DNA of 64,000 nt, from the NCBI GenBank assembly GCA_903889245.1, contig CAISWQ010000056.1, positions 124,001-188,000 of the forward strand, read 5' to 3'. This document shows positions 1 through 8,649 of this stretch, piece after piece (position 1 is the first letter of the stretch; each line of letters begins with the position of its first letter). The notes beneath the pieces were generated by a model that saw nothing but the letters and a program-made list of their open reading frames with translations, searched no databases and was not told the DNA's origin. The translations under genes were made by a program, and so were the position numbers. The DNA comes from an uncultured Lentisphaerota bacterium (GTDB taxonomy: Bacteria > Verrucomicrobiota > Kiritimatiellia > CAIQIC01).

Positions 1-1
1 C

Positions 2-784
<783 letters not shown>

Positions 785-807
785 GTCCCGCGCTCAAGCT
801 GTAGTGG

Positions 808-846
808 ACAACCCGCAGACCCTCCGGTCTGCGGGTTGTTCTTTTC
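808..846 (+). terminator. Rho-independent terminator of groL
   Basis: A perfect 14-bp stem (808-821 with 826-839) closes a 4-nt loop and is followed by a T-rich run (TTCTTTTCC). It lies just after the GroEL stop codon. Confidence 0.9.
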
Positions 847-880
847 CGCCCCTCGTGCTCAATTCCTACCAATGGCGTTG

Positions 881-908
881 TTGACTTACCGATATTTATG
901 AGTAGGAT
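881..908 (+). promoter_or_regulatory. Sigma-70-type promoter of the toxin-antitoxin pair
   Basis: TTGACT at 881-886 and TAGGAT at 903-908 are separated by 16 bp. The antitoxin ATG is only 8 nt after the -10 box, so the mRNA may start at or next to the AUG, and no Shine-Dalgarno sequence is seen. This is inferred from boxes alone. Confidence 0.45.
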
Positions 909-916
909 TCCGGCCG

Positions 917-1162
917 ATGAATACAACTGCAAGAACCGATCTGATCAACTTCACGGTCAAGGGCCAGGTGGTGATCCCGCAATGGCTGCGCCGACAGTTC
1001 GACATCGCCACAGGGACGCGGGCGCAAGTCTATGCCGAGGGTGACCATATCGTCTTGAAACCGTTGTCCCCGAAATACCTCAAGAGCCTGCGCGGTTCGC
1101 TCAAGGGCACGGGTGTTCTACAGGCTCTGATGGAGGATCGCAAACGGGAGCGGGAACTATAA
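917..1162 (+). CDS. AbrB/SpoVT-type antitoxin (VapB-like)
   Basis: This 81-residue protein has a swapped-hairpin DNA-binding fold. The segment FTVKGQVVIPQWLRRQFDI is the signature of AbrB/MazE-like antitoxins ('kGqvviPkeiRe'). The C-terminal third (LRGSLKGTGVLQALMEDRKRERE) is the charged tail that usually wraps the toxin. It ends 2 nt before the PIN-domain toxin, the normal antitoxin-first order. Such antitoxins bind their own promoter with the toxin, so autoregulation of the promoter just upstream is expected. The family assignment is clear; which VapB subfamily it belongs to is not. Confidence 0.87.
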   Translation: MNTTARTDLINFTVKGQVVIPQWLRRQFDIATGTRAQVYAEGDHIVLKPLSPKYLKSLRGSLKGTGVLQALMEDRKREREL

Positions 1163-1164
1163 CC

Positions 1165-1572
1165 ATGGCCCTCAAGGTGTTGGATAGTTGGGCGCTGCTG
1201 GCGTTCTTTGAGGATGAACCTGCGGCGGAGGAGGTCGAGCGGTTGTTGCTCAAGGCCACGCAGGGTGCGCATCACTTGCTATTGTGCGTCGTGAACTGGG
1301 GCGAGGTGTATTACAACACGCTGCGCCGGTCGTCACCGGCTGCCGCCGAGCAAAAGGCGCGGGAAATCGCCGCCATGCCGATTGAACTGGTCCCCGTGGA
1401 AGCCGACTTGCACCTCGTCCGCCAAGCCGCCCAGTACAAGGCCAGCGGCAAGCTGGCCTACGCCGACGCCTTCGCCGCCGCGCTTGCCAGGCTGCGCAAC
1501 GCCGAACTCGTCACCGGCGATCAAGACTTCAAGACGGTCGCTGATGAAATCAAGATCAGTTGGCTGAAATAA
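1165..1572 (+). CDS. vapC: PIN-domain ribonuclease toxin (VapC-like)
   Basis: This 135-residue PIN-domain protein is the expected length for VapC toxins, which cut tRNA or rRNA and are held inactive by the antitoxin encoded 2 nt upstream. The acidic metal-binding residues are visible: D7 in VLDSWALLAFF, E47 in VNWGEVYYN, D101 in KLAYADAFAAALA, and D119/D121 in LVTGDQDF. All catalytic positions are intact, so the toxin is probably active. The RNA target cannot be read from sequence. Confidence 0.92.
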   Translation: MALKVLDSWALLAFFEDEPAAEEVERLLLKATQGAHHLLLCVVNWGEVYYNTLRRSSPAAAEQKAREIAAMPIELVPVEADLHLVRQAAQYKASGKLAYADAFAAALARLRNAELVTGDQDFKTVADEIKISWLK

Positions 1573-1643
1573 GACGCCGCCCCCGCGGTCCGTTCCACCC
1601 GCCGCCCTCCGGCCTCCAATCATGCGCCGACCAATATTCCGGC

Positions 1644-1693
1644 TTGACGGGGCGGGGCAGGCGCGTATTCTGCGTCGCGTACTACGTAACGCG
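1644..1693 (+). promoter_or_regulatory. Promoter and probable PadR operator
   Basis: TTGACG (1644-1649) and TATTCT (1666-1671) are 16 bp apart. Immediately downstream, at the expected transcription start, is an inverted repeat CGCGT-N8-ACGCG (1676-1693) that also abuts the ribosome binding site (GAGGT) of the PadR gene. PadR repressors commonly bind such a site in their own promoter, so autorepression is a reasonable inference. Confidence 0.55.
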
Positions 1694-1701
1694 AGGTAGC
1701 A

Positions 1702-2046
1702 ATGCTCGAAGGCTGGATCACGCAGATGCGGAAGGGACTGGTGGAGTACTGTGTGCTGACGGTGCTCCGGCGCGGCGAGAGCCACGGCTACGAGCTGGTG
1801 CAGGCGCTGCGCCAGATCGAGGCGCTCGCCGTCTCGGAGAGCACGGTTTATCCGATCCTCGCCCGCCTGCGCGCCGAGAAATTCCTGAAGGTGCGCGAAG
1901 AGCCCTCCGATGCCGGCGGCCCGCCGCGCCGCGTCTTCGCGCTCACCGCCCTCGGCCGCGTCCGCCTCGCGGAGATGCACGCCTACCTCGGCGAGCTCGA
2001 CCATGCGCTCGCCGAACTCCGTAAAACCACTCCGGGGGAGAAATGA
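1702..2046 (+). CDS. PadR-family transcriptional regulator
   Basis: This 114-residue winged-helix repressor matches the short PadR family along its whole length. MRKGLVEYCVLTVLRRGESHGYELVQAL is the first helix and helix-turn-helix, SESTVYPILARLRAEKFL the recognition helix, and RVFALTALGRVRL the wing. A C-terminal helix for dimerisation follows. In many bacteria PadR genes are paired with proteins carrying a HAAS-type domain. Here the next gene begins with exactly such a domain, which suggests that PadR senses or controls the alpha-2-macroglobulin operon. Confidence 0.93.
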   Translation: MLEGWITQMRKGLVEYCVLTVLRRGESHGYELVQALRQIEALAVSESTVYPILARLRAEKFLKVREEPSDAGGPPRRVFALTALGRVRLAEMHAYLGELDHALAELRKTTPGEK

Positions 2047-2159
2047 GCGCGCCGGTCTTCTTGGCGGCGGGCAGGGGCGGCGCGCCGCGCTGTCCGCTCC
2101 CCAGCCCAATCCAGCGGACGCCGCCACACAGTGCCCTTGCCTGGCGCGCGGCGAGCCTC

Positions 2160-2531
2160 TGCTTGTGGGCGGGACTTCCCGGTCCCGCACCATCAGGCCA
2201 TGCTCCGCTCACAGCGGAACCACAACCGTGCCCTGCTTCCCGTGGGCGGGACTTCCAAGTCCCGCGAACCCCATCCGCACTCATCATCCCCCAACGCGGG
2301 AATTGTAGCTCCCGCCCACAAGAGAAACTTTCATCCCGCCGCGTGAGGTCACGCGGCCTACAACGATCCAAGTATACTTCTGTAGCGTCGGGCTGTGCCC
2401 GCCGTGGCGGATCACGCGGTCTGCCTTGTAGGCCCGGTCACCTGACCGGGCGCGTCCAGCCACGGCAAAACATCAACCTTGGTCCTGTAGCGGCGGGCTG
2501 TGCCCGCCGACGGCGACCACAGGTCACCGCT
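2160..2531. repeat. Cluster of GC-rich palindromic repeats between padR and the A2M operon
   Basis: The 520-bp space between 2047 and 2566 holds no convincing gene. It contains at least six imperfect hairpin units of related design: GTGGGCGGGACTTC..GTCCCGC at about 2164-2192 and 2241-2268, an inverted relative at about 2296-2323, GCCGCGTGA..TCACGCGGC at about 2335-2360, GCCCGGTCACCTGACCGGGC near 2431-2450, and a TGTAGCGGCGGGC...GCCGCTACA-type unit at about 2485-2534. Units occur in both orientations and begin or end with TGTAG/CTACA or TTGTGGG. They resemble REP-like elements, and no transposase is nearby. The cluster may also attenuate read-through from padR. Confidence 0.75.
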
Positions 2532-2566
2532 ACAGAAGCGACTCAACCCCTTGAAGGAGCCATGAC

Positions 2567-5500
2567 ATGAACCTTTCCACCGATCTGCAAGCCAGGATCG
2601 AAACCTATCTCAACGCCGTGGACGCGGAGCTGGCCGGCAAGCCCGAGGCCGCGCGCCGCGAATTGCTCGCGCAACTGCGCGAGCACATCACCGAGTCGCT
2701 GCGCCGCCGCGGCGCCGAGCCCACCTCCGCCGATGTCGAGGCCGTCCTCGCCGAGATGGACCCACCGGAGAGCTTCGCAGAAGAAGAAGTCAGAGGTCAG
2801 CGGGCAGAGGTTAGCGGACAGCCATCCGCCATCAACCATTCCTCCAAATGGTTCGTGGTCGCCTTGGCTGCGTTGGCGCTGAATACGTGGGCGGTGTGGA
2901 AGCTGACGCATCCGCAGCCGCCAAAATCGGGCGCACCCACCGCCGGCGTCGCCGAGAAAAAACTGCCGGCGCTCAAGCTGCTCGCCGTCCAGCAGGTCAA
3001 CCTGACGGCGGAGCGCGAGCTGACGCTCAAGTTGCGGTTCAATACCGCGCCGAACCGGCAGAAGCTCAAGCAGTACCTCTTCCTTTATGAGGGCAAGGTG
3101 GGCGACGAGAAGCTGGACTTCGATCTCGTCGGTCAGGCCGGCGGCAGCAACGTGCTCATTCGCGCCGGGAATGTGGATTCCGACAAGGTCTTCGTGGAAT
3201 TGACCGCTGGGCTCGGCGGCGAGGGCGCGCTACCTGCCGCCGGGAAACAGTTGCTGGAACTGGATGTAGCCACGCGGCTCATGTTGCAGAGCATCGAGGC
3301 CGAGGCGCCCGCCTTCGGCGATACGCATATCGAGTGCTCGTTCACCGAGCAGCTCGACGCCAACATGGCGGCGGCCCATGTCGAGGTTTCTCCCGCGCTC
3401 AAGTTCAGCGCCGATACCACGTGGCGCTCGCTGCGGCTCAACGGCCCGTTCGAGCCGGGCAAGGTCTATGAGCTCACTTTCAAGGCGGGCCTGAAGTCGG
3501 AGAATAACCACGCGCTGCTCAAGGACCTCACGCGTTCGGTGCAGATTCCCAACCGGCGCAAGGCGGTGACGGTGGCGACCGATGGCCGCTATCTCTCGCC
3601 GCGCGGCAAGCTGACCGTGCCGGTCAGCACGATGAACCTGCGCCGCTGCATCGTCTCGCTCGCGCCGGTGCTGCCGCAGAACCTCGTGCAACTTGCGTTG
3701 CGCGACTGCCACCGCGCCAGGGGCTATTACAGCGGCGCTAGCGAGGCCGCCGACCGGCTCACGAGCGACGCGGTGATCGTGACCAACTCCGTCAGCGCGC
3801 CACTGAACGCGGAGACGAAACTGAACATCAGCCTGCGCGACCTCGCGGGGCCGGAGCCGCGCGGGCTCTATCTGCTGACCGTGCGTGGCGAGGACGATTC
3901 CGGCAGCTACAGCCGCCGCCATTATTACGGCGAACGTAACGAGGATCACCGGCTGCTCGCGGTGACGGACCTGGGCATCTCGACGCTGCTCAACGCGGGC
4001 GGCGCCTCCGTGTGGATCAACTCGCTGCGCGACGCCAAGCCTGTCGCGAACGCGGAGGTGATCCTCTACGCCGAGAACAATTCAGAACTCGCGCGCGCCA
4101 CGGCCGGCGCAGATGGTCTTGCAAAGCTGGCCTTTGCCAAGGACGCGAAGTCCGCCGTGCCCTTCCTGATCGTCGCGCGCGCCGGCAACGATCTCTCGTT
4201 TCTGCCGCTGGATCGCGCGACGACGCAGGCGGGCGAGACCGGCGGGCGCGCCTACCTGGCCGAGGGCTACGAGGCCTATGTGTTCAGCGACCGCGGCATC
4301 TACCGCCCCGGCGAAACCGCGCACTTCAAGGCGCTCGTGCGCGACCGCGACCTCGCCGCGCCGCCGGCGTTCCCGGTTTTGTTCCGCATCCTCAAGCCGA
4401 ACGGCCGCGTCTATAAGGACCTGCCGGTCCAGCTCGATGCCGCTGGCGCGGTGGAAGCCGAGCTCGCGCTGCCAGAGTTTCTGCCGACCGGCCGCTACGA
4501 GGCGCGCCTCGTGTTGCCGGGCACGTTCAAGGAACTCGGCGAGACGGTGGTGATGTTGGAGGATTTCGTGCCGCCGCAGATTCGCGTCGCGGCCAACGGC
4601 CCGGCGCAGCGCGCGCATGCGGGCCAGCCGGTGGAGTTCAAGATTCGCGGCGAGCACCTCTTCGGCCGCGCGGCGTCGGGCCTCAAGGCGAAGGGCTTCG
4701 CCTCGGTCCGGCCCGTCGCGTTCGAGCCGAAGGCGTGGAAGGGCTGGCAGTTCGGCGACGCCGAAAAGAAATTTTCCGAGAGCTACCGCACGATCGGCTC
4801 GGCCACGCTCGATGATGACGGCCGCGCGCAGTTCAAGGTGGAGACCAGCAACGCGTGGCGGCCGCCCGCCGCGCTGCGCGTCGGCTTCCAGACCACGGTG
4901 ACCGAGTCCAGCGGCCGCCCGGTGACCGCGGGCGCGCAGGCGCTGGTCGATGTCTATCCTTTCTATATCGGCCTGAAGACTGGCGGCCGCGACGTGGTGC
5001 CGGTGGGCGAGCCGCAGCGCGTCGGCGTGGTCGAGGTTGCGCCCGACGGCTCCGCGTGGACCAACGCCAAGCCGCTCGCCGTGCGCCTCGATGGTATCCA
5101 GTGGAGCACCGTGCTGCGCCGCGACGAGCACGGCCGCTACCAGTGGCTCTCCGAGGAGCGCAAAACCAAGGTCAGCGAGGACACGCTTCCCGCCGGCGGC
5201 CAGCCCAGCGACTACACGTTCACCGTGCAGCGCGCCGGCGAATTCCTACTGACGATTTCCGACCCGGCGTCGGGCGCGTCGTCGTCGTTCCGATTTTACG
5301 CCGGCGCGCGCGACCAGCAGTGGGTCTCGTGGAGCCGCGAGAAACCCGACGCCGTGGAACTCGCGCTCGACAAGCCGGCCTACGCGCCGGGCGAGACCGC
5401 GAAGCTGCTCATCAAGGCGCCGTTCGCCGGCACCGCGCTGCTCTCCATCGCGAGCGATCACGTACTCGAAAGCCGCGTCATCGAGCTGGCGAAAAACACC

Positions 5501-7984
5501 GCGTCGGTCGAGGTGCCCGTGCGCGCCGAATTCGCGCCAAACGTCTACTGCTCGATCACGCTCGTCCGCCCCGCGCGCGCCGAGAGTGTGTGGACCGCGC
5601 ACCGCGCCGCGGGCGCGGTCGCGCTCAAGGTCGCGCCGGCGAACCGCAAGCTGACCGTCGCCCTTGAGGCGCCCGCGGTCAACCGCCCGCAGGCGAAGCT
5701 GGTCGCGAAGCTGCACGTCAGCGACGAGGGTGGCGCGCCCGTCGCCGCCGATGTGACCGTCTTCGCCGTCGATGAAGCCATCTGCATGCTCACCGACTTC
5801 GCCACGCCCGATCCGCTCAAGTGGTTCCTCGCGCAGCGCGCACTGGGCGTGAACTTGTTCGACATCTACGCCGACCTGATGCCGATTGTGGACGAGGCCG
5901 CGCTCGGCGGCGCCTCGCATCCGGCGGGCGGCGAGGTCGGCGACCTCGGCCGCCGGCTGAACCCGATCAAAGCCAACCGCTTCAAGCCCGTCGCGCTCTG
6001 GGCGGGCAAGGTCAGCGCCGGCACGAACGGCGAGGCTGTCGCGACGTTCGAGGTGCCCGAGTTCGCCGGCGAGCTGCGCCTGATGGCTGTGGCCTGGAAC
6101 CGCGCGCAGATGGGCGGCGGCGACCTGCACGTGAAGATGAAACGCCCACTCATCGTCCAACCGAACCTGCCGCGCTTCCTCGCGCCGGGCGATGCGTGCG
6201 CCGCGTCCATCGCACTCTTCAACGAGAGCGGCGCGCCGCTCGAGGCGCAGGTACGCCTCACCTGCGGCGGCCCGCTCTCCGCCGCGCAGCCGGAGCAGAA
6301 GCTCGCGCTCAAGGCGGGCGAGGCGCGGACGCTCTCCATCCCGCTGACCGCCGGTGCCGCGCCGGGCAAGGCGCTGTGTACCTTCGAGGTCAACGCGGGC
6401 GCAGAGCACTACCGCGAAACCATCGAGCTGGCCGTGCGGCCCGCGAGCGCGCTCACGGTCGAGAGCGGCAGCGGCTTCGTCAAAGGTGGCGAGACCAAGA
6501 CCATCACGCCGCCGGCGAACTGGATCGGCGAGACGCTGCGGCAGCAGGTCTGGTGTTCCGGCTCGCCCGCGGTCCGGCTCAACCGCGCCTTCGACTATCT
6601 CCTGCACTATCCCTACGGCTGCCTCGAGCAGACCACCTCCGGCGCGTTCCCGCTGCTCTACCTCGCCGACCTCGCGAACCGCGCGCGCGCCAACGCGCTG
6701 GGCCGCGACGAGACCGAGCAGTTCGTCCGCGCTGCCGTGCTGCGCATCCTCTCGATGCAGCAGGGCGACGGCAGCTTCTCCCTCTGGCCGTTCCAGACGC
6801 GCGGCGACGCCGGCTGGGCGGGCATCTACGCGACGCACTTCCTCGTCGAGGCGCGCCGCGCCGCCTACGAAGTTCCCGGCGACCGGCTCGACGAGGCGTT
6901 GACGGCGCTGCGCGCGCTGCTCGACCGGCCCGTGACGGGCGACCAGAACGCGTGGCCCGCCGACATGGAGCGCCGCGCCTACGCGTGCCACGTGCTCGCG
7001 CTCGCGGGCAAGCCGGAGCCCGGCTGGACCGCGCGACTGCGCGAGCAGAACACGCGCCTGACCTATGCGGCGCGCGTCCACGTCGCGGCCGCCATGCTCG
7101 CCGCCGGCGAGCCGCGGCAGGCGACCGAACTGATGACCTCGCTCGGCCTGCCCGATGCGCAGCGCCAGCGCGAGAGCTTCAGCTCCGGTACCACCGATGC
7201 CGCGCAGTTGCTCGCCGCGTGGCTCGATGTGGCCCCGCAGAACGAGCAGGCTGGCCAGCTCGCGCGCTTCCTCGAGCAACGCCAGAAGGACGGCCACTGG
7301 GGCACGACGATCGACAACGCGCTCGCACTGATGGCGCTCGGCAAGTACGCGCGGCTCGCGGAGCCGCCGCAGCCGTTCTTCGCCACGCTCGCGCTGCCCG
7401 GCAACCTGACCCGCGCCGCCAGCGCGACGCAGGAAGTCCACTGGGTCTCCACCGCCGGCCAGACCGGCGCCGTGCAGATCCGCAACGACGGCCCCGGCTC
7501 GCTCTACTACGCCTTCCGCACCGAGGGCGTGCCGGCCGATGGCGCGCAAAAAGAGGCAGACGCCGGCGTGAAAATCCGCCGCGACTGGCTCAATCTCGAC
7601 GGCAACGCGCTCGACCCCGCCACGCTCAAGCAGGGCGACCTCGTCCTCGTCCGCCTCACGCTCGATACGCTCGGTCGCGACCTCGATAACCTCGTCATCG
7701 AGGACCTGCTGCCCGCCGGGCTGGAGATCGAGAACGCGAACCTCGCCACCGCGCAGGTCGTGCCGTGGATCAAGGAGAAGACCGACTGGTGCGTCGCGCG
7801 CGACCAGCGCGACGACCGCCTGCTGCTCTTCACCGGCGGCGTCAACGGCGAGCGCCAGTTCTACTACGCCGCGCGCGTCGTCACGCCCGGCACCTTCACC
7901 ATCCCCGCCGTCACCGCGAGCTGCATGTATGACCCCGAAATCCGCAGCCTCTCCGGCCGCGGCAAACTGGAGGTGAAGCCATGA
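2567..7984 (+). CDS. Bacterial alpha-2-macroglobulin with N-terminal HAAS-like domain
   Basis: This 1,805-residue envelope protein is related to bacterial alpha-2-macroglobulins, which trap attacking proteases through a reactive thioester. Residues 1-75 are not a signal peptide but an alpha-helical HAAS/'permease prefix'-like domain (LNAVDAELAGKPEAARRELLAQLREHI...DVEAVLAEMDPPESFAEE). A Gln/Arg-rich linker made of short-word repeats and a single membrane helix (about 94-112) follow. The macroglobulin body contains the MG2-type motif YVFSDRGIYRPGETAHFKALVRD and the thioester motif GCLEQ with Cys1352 and Gln1355. A family-typical helical thioester domain (LHYPYGCLEQTTSGAFPLLYL) and a C-terminal receptor-like domain follow. 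The ribosome binding site AAGGAG precedes the ATG. The stop overlaps the next gene (ATGA). Pairing with pbpC two genes on is the arrangement known from E. coli yfhM-pbpC. Confidence 0.93.
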   Translation: MNLSTDLQARIETYLNAVDAELAGKPEAARRELLAQLREHITESLRRRGAEPTSADVEAVLAEMDPPESFAEEEVRGQRAEVSGQPSAINHSSKWFVVALAALALNTWAVWKLTHPQPPKSGAPTAGVAEKKLPALKLLAVQQVNLTAERELTLKLRFNTAPNRQKLKQYLFLYEGKVGDEKLDFDLVGQAGGSNVLIRAGNVDSDKVFVELTAGLGGEGALPAAGKQLLELDVATRLMLQSIEAEAPAFGDTHIECSFTEQLDANMAAAHVEVSPALKFSADTTWRSLRLNGPFEPGKVYELTFKAGLKSENNHALLKDLTRSVQIPNRRKAVTVATDGRYLSPRGKLTVPVSTMNLRRCIVSLAPVLPQNLVQLALRDCHRARGYYSGASEAADRLTSDAVIVTNSVSAPLNAETKLNISLRDLAGPEPRGLYLLTVRGEDDSGSYSRRHYYGERNEDHRLLAVTDLGISTLLNAGGASVWINSLRDAKPVANAEVILYAENNSELARATAGADGLAKLAFAKDAKSAVPFLIVARAGNDLSFLPLDRATTQAGETGGRAYLAEGYEAYVFSDRGIYRPGETAHFKALVRDRDLAAPPAFPVLFRILKPNGRVYKDLPVQLDAAGAVEAELALPEFLPTGRYEARLVLPGTFKELGETVVMLEDFVPPQIRVAANGPAQRAHAGQPVEFKIRGEHLFGRAASGLKAKGFASVRPVAFEPKAWKGWQFGDAEKKFSESYRTIGSATLDDDGRAQFKVETSNAWRPPAALRVGFQTTVTESSGRPVTAGAQALVDVYPFYIGLKTGGRDVVPVGEPQRVGVVEVAPDGSAWTNAKPLAVRLDGIQWSTVLRRDEHGRYQWLSEERKTKVSEDTLPAGGQPSDYTFTVQRAGEFLLTISDPASGASSSFRFYAGARDQQWVSWSREKPDAVELALDKPAYAPGETAKLLIKAPFAGTALLSIASDHVLESRVIELAKNTASVEVPVRAEFAPNVYCSITLVRPARAESVWTAHRAAGAVALKVAPANRKLTVALEAPAVNRPQAKLVAKLHVSDEGGAPVAADVTVFAVDEAICMLTDFATPDPLKWFLAQRALGVNLFDIYADLMPIVDEAALGGASHPAGGEVGDLGRRLNPIKANRFKPVALWAGKVSAGTNGEAVATFEVPEFAGELRLMAVAWNRAQMGGGDLHVKMKRPLIVQPNLPRFLAPGDACAASIALFNESGAPLEAQVRLTCGGPLSAAQPEQKLALKAGEARTLSIPLTAGAAPGKALCTFEVNAGAEHYRETIELAVRPASALTVESGSGFVKGGETKTITPPANWIGETLRQQVWCSGSPAVRLNRAFDYLLHYPYGCLEQTTSGAFPLLYLADLANRARANALGRDETEQFVRAAVLRILSMQQGDGSFSLWPFQTRGDAGWAGIYATHFLVEARRAAYEVPGDRLDEALTALRALLDRPVTGDQNAWPADMERRAYACHVLALAGKPEPGWTARLREQNTRLTYAARVHVAAAMLAAGEPRQATELMTSLGLPDAQRQRESFSSGTTDAAQLLAAWLDVAPQNEQAGQLARFLEQRQKDGHWGTTIDNALALMALGKYARLAEPPQPFFATLALPGNLTRAASATQEVHWVSTAGQTGAVQIRNDGPGSLYYAFRTEGVPADGAQKEADAGVKIRRDWLNLDGNALDPATLKQGDLVLVRLTLDTLGRDLDNLVIEDLLPAGLEIENANLATAQVVPWIKEKTDWCVARDQRDDRLLLFTGGVNGERQFYYAARVVTPGTFTIPAVTASCMYDPEIRSLSGRGKLEVKP

Positions 7985-8649
7985 GCCGATTGATTGCACA
8001 AAAGATAACGAAGGGAACGAAGGTCCTGGTTGGCTTTGTTCACTTCCGCGCCCAAAAATATTTCCGGCCTTGCCTCCTTGGCGCTGCTGGGTTGTTCTTG
8101 CTTATGTTCAGCATACCCGCGTGCGTGACGCCGCCCACGCTTGCGGTGACCGCGCCGGTGGCGGCGCAGCCGGTGCGGTATTTTGCCGTAGACGGACGCA
8201 GCGTCAGCGTGACCTACCACAACGCCGAAGACAGGGTCGTGGCCGTACTGTGGGATGGCACGCGGCTCGAACTGCCGCTCGCCGTCTCGGCTTCCGGCGC
8301 GCGTTTCTCCGATGGCACCTGGGCCATCTGGAACAAGGGCGACAAGGTCATGGTGCTCGATGAAAAGGCCGACCGGATGGTGTTTGAGGGCGTCGAGCAT
8401 CCCAAGCCGGTTGCCGCTGTCGCGGGCAGCAAAGGGTGGTGCGCCGCCGTGGAGGCCGTCGTGCGGGTGACGGATGCCGAGGGCCACGGACCGGATATCG
8501 GCTCGGAGGAGTGGATGGGGGCGGTCACGAAAAAAGTTTTCCGGGTACACGGCGAGGCCGTGCCGGTGCTTGGTTCCAAGGAATGGTTCGAGCAGGTGGA
8601 TGGGCGCGTCTTCCCCGGCGCGCGCTCTGGGGAGGGACAGGCCCGGTGA
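7981..8649 (+). CDS. MliC-type lysozyme inhibitor lipoprotein with C-terminal repeats
   Basis: This 222-residue lipoprotein contains a domain like MliC/PliC inhibitors of C-type lysozyme: YFAVDGRSVSVTYHN...AVLWDGTRLELPLAVSASGARFSDGTWAIWNKGDKVMVL (about residues 62-120). The SASGARFSDG block is the conserved loop that occupies the lysozyme active site. A lipobox (S-I-P-A-C) precedes the mature part. After the domain come three short related units, GSKGWCAAVEAVVRV, GSEEWMGAVTKKVFRV and GSKEWFEQVDGRVF. The ATG overlaps the macroglobulin stop and has a GGAGG site upstream. The first 35 or so codons lie in an interspersed repeat. Translation is coupled to pbpC by a GTGA overlap. Confidence 0.8.
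   Translation: MSRLIAQKITKGTKVLVGFVHFRAQKYFRPCLLGAAGLFLLMFSIPACVTPPTLAVTAPVAAQPVRYFAVDGRSVSVTYHNAEDRVVAVLWDGTRLELPLAVSASGARFSDGTWAIWNKGDKVMVLDEKADRMVFEGVEHPKPVAAVAGSKGWCAAVEAVVRVTDAEGHGPDIGSEEWMGAVTKKVFRVHGEAVPVLGSKEWFEQVDGRVFPGARSGEGQAR
7995..8099. repeat. Copy 1 of a ~100-bp interspersed repeat, used as N-terminal coding sequence
   Basis: The segment beginning TGCACAAAAG and continuing through ACGAAGGGAACGAAG to TTGGCGCTG..GGGTTG is an imperfect copy of the segment at 8741-8842. Here it encodes the N-terminal tail and part of the signal peptide of the MliC lipoprotein. Confidence 0.7.

Noticed and set aside
2043-2570. Open frames of 70-175 residues in the padR-A2M gap
   Set aside because: They consist of translated hairpin repeats, have no ribosome site and are not conserved in type.
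5246-7999. 917-residue open frame on the minus strand opposite the macroglobulin gene
   Set aside because: It lies antisense to a clearly homologous gene, is extremely Arg/Ala/Gly-rich and has no recognisable motif. Long antisense frames are expected at this GC content.
8436-8645. Upstream extension of pbpC in the same frame
   Set aside because: It overlaps the MliC gene in another frame; the GTG at 8646 with its GGAGG site and stop-start overlap explains initiation better.
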